A program made the position numbers and the translations under genes. From Lutjanus erythropterus (taxonomy: Eukaryota > Chordata > Actinopteri > Lutjaniformes > Lutjanidae), in NCBI GenBank assembly GCA_020091685.1, contig CM034603.1, positions 27,310,298-27,374,297 on the forward strand: a stretch of 64,000 bases of DNA, given 5' to 3'. This document shows, piece after piece, positions 28,942 through 40,900 of the stretch. Position 1 is the first letter of the stretch. The number at the start of each line of letters is the position of its first letter. The notes beneath the pieces were generated by a model. It searched no databases. It was not told the origin of the DNA and was given only the letters and a program-made list of their open reading frames with translations.

Positions 28942-31900
28942 TTCAACAGCTGGGCTCTGAGGTAATCACAGTTTTAGGTGTGTGTGGGTGTTTGTGCTGT
29001 GTACCTGTGCTCATGATGTCTTTAATAAGGGTTAAAGATTGTTTCTTACCAGGCACTTCCCTGTCGTCTGGTCACACTCGTCAGCCAGACCATTGCACTC
29101 GCAGGGCACACAGCGGCCCAGGAAGAGTCCACTGTTATCTCTGTAGAATCCAGGAGCACATTTCTGAAAAAGAAAAAAAAGATTACCTTAAATTATTGCT
29201 GGAAAGAATAAGTCAATATATCCAGATACATCACTGTTTAAATACATATGAATTCAAAAGCAATGTTATTTTCATTGAAAAACTGTGGTTAATATTGTCA
29301 AATATTTGCTGTTTCCTCTTTATTAAATGTGAGGATTTGCTGCTTTTCTTCGTCATTTCTGATAGTGAATGAAGAGTTTTTGGACAAAATAAGCAATTTG
29401 AAGACATCTCTTTGGGCTCTGAGAAATTATGATGAGCATTTTTCACATTTCTTTGACATTTTATAGATATTATAGACATTTGCACACATTAAATATCCAG
29501 ACAAGCATGTCTGTTTTAAGGTTGCTCATCACAATGGTGTAAAAACCCTGTAAAGTGGTAAAAAGCAGTCCTGCTCATCGATTTGCCTGTAACCAAAATT
29601 ACTGACAGTATAAACTAGAGGCGCACAAGTGACATTATCATCTGTATCTGTTCAACAACAAAAAAAAATCTTTCTTTGTATCTGTATTTGGATAGCAGAC
29701 CGGAGGTAGGTGTGGTTTGTAGTGGATGTTACCTTAAATTGGGCAAATGTTGTAGTTTCTAGAATATTATAAAAATATATTAATATTATAATACATTATA
29801 GTAGTATAAACATAAATAAATCTCCCATAAATCTCATATTTTCTGTCCTCTTAGACTATATATTATCATATTGCCTAACCTTCAATGATAGCATGTACAA
29901 ATGTATTACATAATGCCAGTTACCACTGCACTTTAGTAGACTTTAGGCAAACTTAATAACTGTGAACACAGAGTCAGTTTTATTTTGTCTAAACACAGCA
30001 GTGTTTCCAGAGATTTTGCCACCATTCATAGAGGATGATTAAAAGCTTTTCTCTCAGACAGACATCTCTGCTTGTCATGAAGTGTGAGAATTCACAGAAC
30101 ACACAGCAGGGCCCTTGACCTGAACTGACCATTCATCATTAACGATTCACGCAGAAGAGCCGAAATACGCCCCTTTGATTTCGGAGATAACAGTCTTCAA
30201 GTCACCGACAATCCACACCTGAGATGCTGAGAAGGTAAAACCTCAACATCCCTTCAACAAGAAGATCTTGACAGACATTTACCTTAATCTGAGCACTGGC
30301 GCCGTCATTAACAGAAGGAAAGAGAACTCTCTGTCCTCCGTCATGTACCGAGGGGTAGCGTACCACTTGGGTACCCTCATCATTCACCGATGGATACACT
30401 ATCCTTTGAGTTCCTTGGTCATTAGGTGAAGGGAACTGGATCCTCTGACTCCATCTGTCATGATGCCGGGCGTAGCGGGATCTGCCTCCTCTCTCGAAGG
30501 GCCGGGGGCCAGCGCAACAAAGTCCAATCAAAGTCCAACATAGCAGGGTCTGTAACAAAACCCCTCTCCGCTGTAGTCTATCCATGTATGTATGTGACAT
30601 TCCTAACGTTTAGTCTGTGTGAAGTAATGCTCCACTCTGCCTGCATCGGCCTCTTAAACACACACGCTCGCGCTCACGCAGAGGACACGCCCCGTCATTC
30701 ACCTGAGTCAGTCCTGCACATCAGCATGAGTGTCTGCAGGCGCACAAGCACACACATGCAAGTCTTTACCTGCTCTGTCACTCACCTTTTCACTCACACA
30801 CACACACACATTATTACAGTATTGTATTTTTTATTTTTTTTGTTCAGAGTAGTTGTCAGCTATTAACTTATTAATTGATCATTTATAATTTTTAAATAGA
30901 TCAGTCATTTTCTAAGAAAAAAAAGGCCTAATTGTCTTATTTCAGCATTTCAAATAAGAATATTTTCTAGTTTCTTTGTAACAGTAAACTGAATTTCTTG
31001 GGGACAAATCGACACATTTAAAGATGTCATCTTGGGCTTTAGGAAACACTGATCAACATTTTTCACCATTTTTGACATTTTATGAACCAAACAACTAATC
31101 GATTGATCAAGAAAATGACTGACAGGTTTATCAATAAAACATTTTTGTTTTTAATTTTTGTTTTCAACCAAGTGTCAGTTAATTTCCAGAGTGCGTTTAT
31201 TCGTTTCAGTTTAAAATGTTTTGTTTTAGTTTAGTTTTTATTAGTTTTATTTGTTTGTTGAATAAAGTTAACTTAAACTCAAAATAAGAAAAAAAGAGAA
31301 AAAAATGAAAATGAGAAAAAAATGTGTGTTCTGAATCTGATTAACTACTAATTATTAAATGTTTAATCAATTGATAGTATTTTTCAAAATGCTAAAATTC
31401 TGTAAAACTAATATGAACCAGTGCCTCCTAATGTTTGTTGTGTTTTACAAATTTGATCAAATTGGCAAAGATTAAAACTAAAGAGGTTTCTTCTATATTT
31501 TCTATTTTACTTCGGTTATGTTTGTAAGCGCACAATATTGTTTTGGGTGGTGTTTTATTTCAGCTAACTAAAATGTTTTTTTCACACCTAGTTTTAGTAT
31601 TTAGATTAGTTTTAGGTAACAATAATAACCTTAGAAAGAATTGATACATAATATAGAAATATGTATTTAATAATGATATATTTCATTGTATATAAAGTCG
31701 CAGGACTTTTAATTGATATACCATGTTGTTTAATGTTTTAATGTTATCTTCTGTGTTGTGCAATGTATGGCGATAATTATGGGTTTTAAATGTTTTACCT
31801 GGACAAATAGTTTATTGCTGTTTATAAGTGATGTTTTTATGTCCAGGACTCTCAAAAGCCCAGTTGGGCTGAAAGAGATCCTAATAAAAAATCTAATCAA

Positions 31901-34900
31901 AATCAAATAAGACTGACACACAGACAACACATAAAATCGCTTGAGACACATTCAGACAGTCAAATGCGTGTGCACACACACACAAAATCCACTATCAGAA
32001 TTTCTGAATAGGGAAAAGTAAAATCACAATACTGCAAATGCTGCTGTGTTTACTTAAATCTACAAATAGGGAGTGGTGATAAAGCAAGAGTCAAGGAAAA
32101 CATTCACCATTGTATTAATATTCTGTAATTTTCTGTATGTCCTGTATGTGTGCGTGCGTGTATGTGCGGTGTCTAATGGTGTTTATGTAAGCGTATGTGA
32201 CTGTGAGGAAAGTCAGACATCCTCAGACAACAAACTCACACCTGAATCACGCTCCTCAAACACACAACAGACACAATTAGGTGTGTCAGCTGCACTCACA
32301 CGCACACGCACACACTCAAGTGAACGAACTCAGGTTTATGAGTAACAGTGTGTTGCCAACTGCCACACCTCATGTGTCAATTAGGGCGCGGCGCCTTGTC
32401 ATACCGCCTCTGGGTACGTATAAACAGACTTCCTCTACAGCACTCCCAGCCTGACGACGGCTCAGGTAGGTACCCATGACCATGGCAACAAAACTCACTC
32501 AAGAACAACATTTAAAACCTCTCCTGACATTACTGTTTCTCTCCACTAATAACATTAAAACTCCCTTTTAATTAGTGGTTGTTCTACTCTCATATTTAAT
32601 CAGCTTTTGTGGGTAAAACTGCTGCAATCATGTGTAGACAAATCAGATTTGAGAAGAACAAACACGCTCAGTCCAGTCAGCACCATTCCCAAGATAACAA
32701 GAATTCACGTAAAGCTTTTCCTTAGCAACAGCATCACGGCTGCTTGCACTACATTTCTGCGCGCTGTAGCCATGCCAGTGATTACAGTGGTATAATCACT
32801 AATATTATGTCTGCGTGATTGTGCATCATATCCTAGCCTGGGGCTACACTTTGGCTGCGTAGCTCTCTGGACGGTATTTTCCAGTACATTCCATCCAAAG
32901 CTCCTCAGATGATGAATTTTTCCTCGATAGGAAAAGGGTGTGGTACTCTGTTCAGGCGTGTCAGGACATCCTACAAGTATGAGGAGGAGTTCCAGCTCCT
33001 CAGAGATGACAGGATGCCTTGCCCCACCCTGCTTTTTATCTCCTTTTAAAAAATGATTGTAATCTCCCCACCCTGCCACCATTTTTTCATAGTTTATCTA
33101 CACACCTATGTCGATATCAGGTGTACAAAGATTAACGTTGCGTAACGTCGTTTGGTCCATAAACTTTTTTTTTTTTTGGCATCCTCTGCAGCTCCCCTGA
33201 TGACAGCACAAACCCACTAAATTAACACATTAAACTGCATTTTTCACCACAGTGGTTGATTCTGTCTGTATGTGGCTGAACCAACCAACATGGTTAACAT
33301 TATGGTCAGAACACAAATGCTTTAGTGTCAAAATGTGATTTTTTCCAAAGCGTTTAAAAAAACCCCAACATTTTCCCATGTGACCTGATGCAGATTTCTG
33401 CACGATGATGATGCTGCTACATATGAACCCTCTAGACTGAAAGAGGGGAGGGGACGGCATTAGCGTTCAAACCTACATCACTACTTTTTTCTTACAGCTG
33501 AGTGTGAGTTCCCATTTTTAAAAAATGAGGGTTAAAAAAAAAGCAGATGGAGTTGCAGGGTGGATAATAATGGCAGAATATGCAGGATTGTTTGTAAATG
33601 CACCATTCAAAGCTGGCTACTCCTCCCCAGCCTGACGAACAAGAGAGAGGGGGCGAGACATTGAGAGTGATTTAAGAGAGGGAACACTGTTAGCGAGCGC
33701 AAAGCAATAAAACATTATTTTCTGACTGTTCCACTGCAGTTACGTTCTAAAGCATAAACAACCCTCCACACCACGGCACATATTGTGTGAATTCAGCCAA
33801 TGTGATCCTCAGTCTGCTCTGCCTGTGCGTGTGTCTGTGTGTTCATCTCGTTTTGCAGCTCTCACAGACAGAGAGCAGAGGAGAGAGACGGGGACAGCGA
33901 TGTGACAGCGTTGATCACTACATTTTTAAAGTAAAATTCTGTAAAAAATAAAATTTAACCTCAAAATCTGTGCACTGTATTTGCTGGGGGCTACACACCA
34001 CTGCCAAACAGACCAAAACCCAGATGCATCCCAAAGAAAGCAAAGCATCTGTTGTGTTTGTAACCTCTGAAATATTGAATGGCCTCACCTCACAGGAGTC
34101 TCCGGTGTACTCAGGGGGGCAGGAACAATCTTCCACAGTGTTTCCAGGACCACCGGTCCCCGCGTCAGTCGCCCCTTCCAGGCCCACCTCCCCTAAGCTG
34201 AGTCGCTGGGTCTGAGTGAAGTACAAGGCTCGGATCCTCAGGCCAACCAGACCGGCCAGGACCATCATCAGCTCCTCTCTGGAGACGGGCCTGTTGGTGA
34301 TGGCATGGCGCCAGTTACCCTGCAGATAACAGATCAGTTATTTTGTGACCGATGCTGAAAAATCTGTAGGGGGAGACTGTATTAAAAAATCACATTTCAT
34401 TAGATTTAATATGATATAAAAGAACAGAGGTAAATTATATTATGCAGTGTAACTGTTTAAGTGACACAGGGCAAAGTATTTCAGTATCTGGTCAGATTGT
34501 CTTTAAATTTGGTTTAAATATTTATGGTCCTCTAAGGATGAATCCTAAAGGCTTTAGTGACTCCGTGGCCTTTCCTCTTGGGGTTTATGTGCTACAAAGT
34601 AACTCATTAGAGTACTCTGATTACTTTTTTTGTTGTAACGAGTAATGTAATGCATTAGTTTTGCAATCATCAATTTTCAGTTATTTTGTTACCTTTTAAA
34701 ATAAGCAATCAGTTATTATGTATTTTCACTGCTGCAGGACTATCGCTGCCTGCATCTGTAACTGGAGGAGAGGACAAACAGCCTACAGCAGGGTTTCCAC
34801 CACACACCACATAGGTGCTTTAAAAAGACATAACCATCCCCATATTGATTCAGGTCATACTGTCTATTGTTCAGATGTCTCAAAGTAGCTCAGAGATATG

Positions 34901-37900
34901 TAGCTTAATTTTATTTATCACACACAAGCTTCTTGAGGGTCATAGAAAATCTGGCCATATCCAGACCCCTTGCTGTTAGCTGAACAGACCTGGCATACAG
35001 TTTTGGCTGACACTGAAATCATGGAGTATCTCAAGTTGGGTCTGGTGATGGATGTATTGAACAAATGATCAAAACTTTCCATCCAGACTAGTGTGCTTGT
35101 GAAGAGGTTTTTTAGCCTTACAAAAGAAGTCTTGTCAGAGGACCTGACTAGCCCACACAAGTTCAGAAAAGCCTCTACTGTTTTATAAAATAGCAAACTA
35201 GTCAGAACATTGGTTGGGGGAGTCTACGTGATTTGAAAAGCCTGTGAACTTTTATACTTTGTATAAAGGCTTGTGTTTTGAAAAGCTAACCAGTTTACTG
35301 GTTGCATGTTCAAACATAATACTGTAGGTTACACAAGCCTGTGTTTCTGCCCTCTTTGCTTTCAGGTTGTCAGTGCAATATAACCAACATGCACAAGGAA
35401 TCGCAAAGGGGTTTTCATATTTGGTAACACAAAGTACTTGAACATGTTTTCTCAGTAGTTAACATAATTTACTTTTGAATGGCAGTAATCTTGTGATGTA
35501 ACAATGTCATCCAATATTGCACGTACAAAAAACTACTAAATCTAGTGGCAGATGTCTGTGAACTTAAAAAAAAACACTTTCCAGAAGACGAACCCTTTCA
35601 GGCATTCAAAGATTTAAAATGACCTCATAAGTAGTAAGGCTGTAAAAATAGAAAAATCTTCAGTGTGTAGTTTACCCCCTTCTTGAAACAGTCTAAAGCC
35701 AGAGGCAAATAGAGAAGCTGCTGTGTGCTTTACCTCCAGTAGCTGGACTCTGCCCTGATACAGCCTGTCTGGAAGCGGGACTTGTGGAGCCATGTGGACC
35801 AGGGTCATGTTGTGACCCTAGGGGGGGGAAATATTGAGTTAGAAAAATAAACCGTGCTTTTGCCACTGATAACAAGAGAGGTCGATGTGTGAAGAAACTA
35901 GCACAGCAGTACTACGCACAGTCAGCACGACATCAGGTCTTCTGTCCATGAGAGTCATCCCCTCACTGGGAATCCCAAAGGATTTGGACTGGTAGGTGAT
36001 GAAACCACCATAAGATGACACCTAACACAAAGGGAGAAATGTCTGTCAGCTTAAAGGAAAATTCTGCATCGATGCAACCTGGGTCATATTTCACAACTAG
36101 GAAGTAACAGTTGAAGCAAGTTATAATGGGATTTTACCTGTTAGTGCAATTATTAAGATTTTGAGGACACTGCAACGTTTCTAAAACGGAGTAGATAAAT
36201 CTGAAAGACTTGAAGAAGATGACGCAAAAAACATTAAGACTGAATTATCTGGTCCAAAATATTTGTGATTAACAAGAAATGTCCATTACAATCCTCTGGG
36301 ACATTGAAAAACTGGATCCACAGGCAACAAAATGAAGTAGGTCAAAACTGAAAGAAGTAACGAAAATATTAACTTTAATATTTTTAACTTTAATATTAGG
36401 CCTGTCACAATAATTACATTATAATTTTTTATACAGTATATGGACATAACCTCAGTAATATTTTCTGACCTGAATATTGCCCGCTGAGTTTACATGTGTG
36501 CTTGATTACATAACAATGTCCCCAGTATTTTAGTTGACATGATGCCAGAATAAACAGCAGCATTTCCCTACCATTATAAGACTTGGGTGCAGCACCTACG
36601 CATTTTGACTTAACAGCACAGCAATATTGTGCAGTAATTCAACTGTATAATATTCTTTGCAGTAATTATAAAAACAGTGCAATAAACTGATGTACACTGT
36701 CATCAAGAAGATAAGATTATCCTTAATTTGCCCCACAAATGTTTAATCCTGTCATAATGTTTAATGCAACAGCTATATCCAGTACTGCATTTATCTATTT
36801 ATACTGTACATGTCAACCAACCTATACACTTATTTACAATATTTTTGCATTTTAACACACTTATTTATGGTCAACATCTTTCAGAATTATTGTTTATGTA
36901 CACTCTATTATATACTGTCATATACATTTTTTTACATATTACTTTTTTGCTATTTTTTCTCTATATATTATTGTATATTGTAGTATGCACATATTTTTTA
37001 TATATTCATTGTTTTTATTATCTTGCAGTTTCTCTATGTGTATATACATATTTCTATTCTAGAAGCAGCTGTAATGACAACCAATTTCCCTCCAGGAGTC
37101 AATAAAGTAATATAATTTAGATTTTTTTTTTTTGTTTGTTTTATTTATTAAGGATATTTTAATATTTTTGTCACATTCAAATTCCAATATTCTTAATATG
37201 CTCAAGAATGAAAAGTTCTTTGCTTTTGGGTGTACTTGCATTGCTGTTATATTTCTATTATTAGAAATCAGTGGCATAAAATGGTCTTAAAATGACAATA
37301 ATATCATTTATCACACATTGTCCATCAAGAGTACTTATTGTGACTGGCCTATTTAATATCAGTTTATACTTCCTGTCATCTGTTACCATGTTTAACCATC
37401 AGAAAACGTTTATTTACAACAGTGTTGTCTGGTTGTTATGATGTTCTCTCCCTCCTTGACTCACCCGGTCTCCCAGGTAGGCCGATGGTGCCACCCAGTG
37501 TAGAGTCTGAACTGTAGGGGGAAGCTCCTGGATGTCTGCCACCACTGTGTTACTGGCTGTGTTCAGCACAGAGGTCACCTCCTCCTTGTCAGGGCTTTCC
37601 AAACGCCAGCCCTGCATCTCAACAAACTAATAACGGGGAAGTATTTGGATGTTAAGGTGAAAAAAAAAACAAAAAAACTTAAAACTGTAGTGTATCTATA
37701 CAACAAACTTTCTGTGCTTGAAAGCAGAGGTGACTGTGCATTAAAGAATGTACCCAGATCCTGTTGTTTTCCTTAACAACATGTTCAGCATTCATTGAAC
37801 ATATGACGTTGTCCACCACATAACTGCTATGAGCCAGAAAGCTTTGCAGGCATAACATTTCCAGAGGCATTCACAGACATGCAGGGGCACGAAAAGCGAA

Positions 37901-40900
37901 CACACCTTCCCCCTGCGCTTGCTGGAGCTCTGACACCGGTCAGTTGCTCCGAAGCAGAAGCAGCTTGTACAGCCGAGAGGGTTGGAGGGATCAAAATAGA
38001 AGGAACCTTCCCGACAGGTATCACACCTGACACCAGCAACATTTCTCTACAGGGCGGCAATAACAGAGACAGTCAGCACCAGAAGAGACCAAACAAACAA
38101 AAATGAGTCAGAGGGAGTTTTTAAAAGAGCCGTTTGATGAAATGAGCTCACCTTGCACAGACACCTCCCTGTGTCTGGGTGGCACACGCCACGTGTGACG
38201 CCGCCTTGGTTACAGTTGCAAGGTAGACAGTCAGGGAAGCGGTAATAACCTGGAGCACAGCGATCACACTGCCGACCTCCGACCCTCGGTTTACAACTAC
38301 AAAAAAACACACAGGCGCATTATTTTAAGTGAAATCCTGGATGTCATATGTCGTTCATACAGTTATAAAGTCACAAGAACAAATTACAGTTACACATACA
38401 ACTGAAAGATCTTTTGCATTGCTGCACGGTATATTACTTTGCTCTTTGTTTATGCATCCATTTGTTTCTTTATTCCTTATCTTATTGTTTTGAGGTTTCT
38501 GCCTGTTAAAAGGAAGTTTTTCCTCACCACTGACGCCAAGTGCTTGATCACGTCGGGCATTGTTTGGTCTCTGTCAATAATAACATCACCAGTACAGTCT
38601 AGACCTGCTCTACATCTGTTATAATTTGGTAGCATATATTGTAAATGAAAATGACTTGGCATGACTTTATTAACACATACATCAACTGATGACAGAAAAG
38701 ACAATCTATGGGTTTTATCAACATGAATGTACTTATCCCCTCATTAATCGCTTTAAGTGGTTTGGCGTCGTATTTCGCTTCCACTGTTAAGAAGCTGCAC
38801 GCTTCACATTCCAGCCTTTTCATCGCTCACAAATCAGTGCATGAAAGAGAAAAGGTACTGGTAAAGAGATGAACATTATTTGTGCAGCTGTTTAAAAAGT
38901 ATTGTGGATTGCAGAAGATTAAGAACAACTGAGAAAATATGTACAATGATATAACCAGGCGACAAACGAGCTGTACAGAGGACAACAGTCAATATATAGT
39001 TAACATCAGATAAACCCTGGTATAAAACAGAAACATTGCAGGTTATTATTGAGTTTTACAGTAGTGGTGGAATGTAACTAAGTACATTTACTCAACTACT
39101 ATACTTAAGCACAAGTTTGCGGTACTTGCACTTTCATGCAGTATTTTCTTTTCATCACTTTTTTTTCGTACTTTTTACTAGAATTGTTACTACAATTATT
39201 TGACAGCCTTCTTTACATTATGAATTAAGATTTTGCACACAAAATATGACAAGCATAAGTACGGTGGAAATGAGGTGTTGATATTCGATTAGGTGATTGA
39301 CAGAAAATTAATTCAACTATATAATGTAACTATTTTGGTTGTTTCAATTTTTTTTCATACAAAAACATTTTATGATTCCAACTTCACAAATACGAAGATT
39401 TGCAGCTTTTAACTGAACTTTTAATTCCCTTTAATTCTTCTAACAATCTTAATTTCTTTTTACATAAAATTGAGCTTTAGGCTTTTGCATGGAGAAAAAC
39501 TACAGTCTTAATAAGTGCACAGCCTTACAGGTTTCCACTCACCTGCACTGTCCGGTGATGCGGTCACAGTCCGGCCCTGCGTTGGCTTTGCTGCCATTTG
39601 GAGAGCATTCGCAGTCCTCACAGCCCAGCAGAGGGTGATAGCTAAATGTCTGAACCTGACACACATCACAGGCCGGTTTCACTGTCTGAGGAGGGCAGAT
39701 ACAACTTCCTGTCACCTCGTCACACAGCCGGCGGCCACACTCGCATGCTGCAGAAGGGACAGAGAGGGAAAGAGAGGTCAGAGAGAGGGAAACTCTGAAA
39801 ATATAACCAGGAAAAGAAGTAGTCATTTACTCACGTCTGCAGTAGGGAAAGCCGTAGTATCCCGTGGCACACTTTGTGCACTGTCGACCGATGACATGCG
39901 GCCTGCAGGGACACTGTCCTCCAACCGGATCACAGGTGGTCCCTGTGGAGCCGGACCTGTCACAGTTGCAGGGCAGAGCTCCATCATTGTAGGCTGCTGC
40001 AAGAGAGCGGGCGGAGTCTCTGCAGAACTGGGAAGAAGTTCTGGGGCTGAGGAGGCAGAAAAATACAGATGTGGTTGTGTACTCCACTATCACAGCTAGA
40101 GGGCACCATTTCCAAAAAGTTTCAACAATAACAGATTACAAAAGAGAACAGTTTGTAACAAAGAAACAAACAATCACATATTTAACACATCTTTGAGCAC
40201 AGATATACAGAAACAGTTGAATACAGCTACAAAAAAGTGCTGATAAAAAGAAAAATATATAAAAATATAACTTCACATCTTTACATCTTTGTTGGTTCTA
40301 CTTTATGTATTATTTGTATTATGTATTAAATATGTAAGAACTTTATTTTGTGTATGGCTGAGGATAACAGAAACCAAAACGGTTAAAAATTTGTGTCAAA
40401 ATGTTTAAACAAACAGAAATACATCAATGATATGTAATGACAATTAAGTACTTAAAAAACATCTTTAAAGTGCCATTTCACAGACTTGGTTGATACTCAC
40501 TCAATATAGAAACCTTCTCCTCTACACTGCTGTATGAAATCTGCAGACTTATCCAGCGGCTTCTCTTTCAGGAGATCTGGGGTGTAACTGCTATCAGGAA
40601 CCAGCAGGATATAATCCTAAACAAAAGACACAAATCATAACAAATGATAAAAAACACAATCTTACCGCAGATTTCCAGTTTTATTTGTTTTCCCTTGAAA
40701 ACATGTTTATCAGTATGATGGCGATAAACAGATAAACTGAGGATTTTGAGCATTTTAGTTACATTTTCCTGCTAGATTTTATCTTAAGAAGAAAAAGTAA
40801 AGCAGATGAACAACAGGCAAGCAAAGCCCGACCTGTTCCTGCCTTACAGAGGTTGTGAGTTTAGCTTTTATAAAGCTGCGGGGGGGCTGCCAGGTAAAGC

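Larger units (their letters stand above)
30721..34088. other. LAMA3 intron upstream of the alpha-3A start
   Basis: This intron separates the last alpha-3B-specific exon (34089) from the alpha-3A promoter. It holds a short AC run (about 30796-30812), an interspersed repeat at 30895-31110, a retroposon-like tail at about 31737-31905 (AGGACTCTCAAAAGCCCAGT, then CTAATAAAAAATCTAATCAA), a plus-strand TATA-type promoter candidate near 32419, and a 125-codon minus-strand open frame at 32705-33082 with no recognised domain. Enhancers for alpha-3A could lie here, but none can be identified by eye. Confidence 0.5.

Noticed and set aside
28887-29372. 161-codon plus-strand open frame beginning with His-Thr repeats
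   Set aside because: The frame is created by an (AC)n microsatellite and crosses the antisense of the true exon 29050-29163.
9225-34319. Two separate tandem laminin genes, one short (30.6-9.2 kb) and one long (63-34 kb)
   Set aside because: The long part ends at 34089 in mid LE repeat and in phase 0, exactly matching the phase-0 acceptor at 29163; no coiled coil, LG domain or stop follows the long part on its own. One gene with two starts fits better.
39515-40099. 194-codon plus-strand open frame
   Set aside because: It is the antisense of the LE-repeat exons 39543-39747 and 39835-40046, whose minus-strand cysteine pattern and splice sites are clear.
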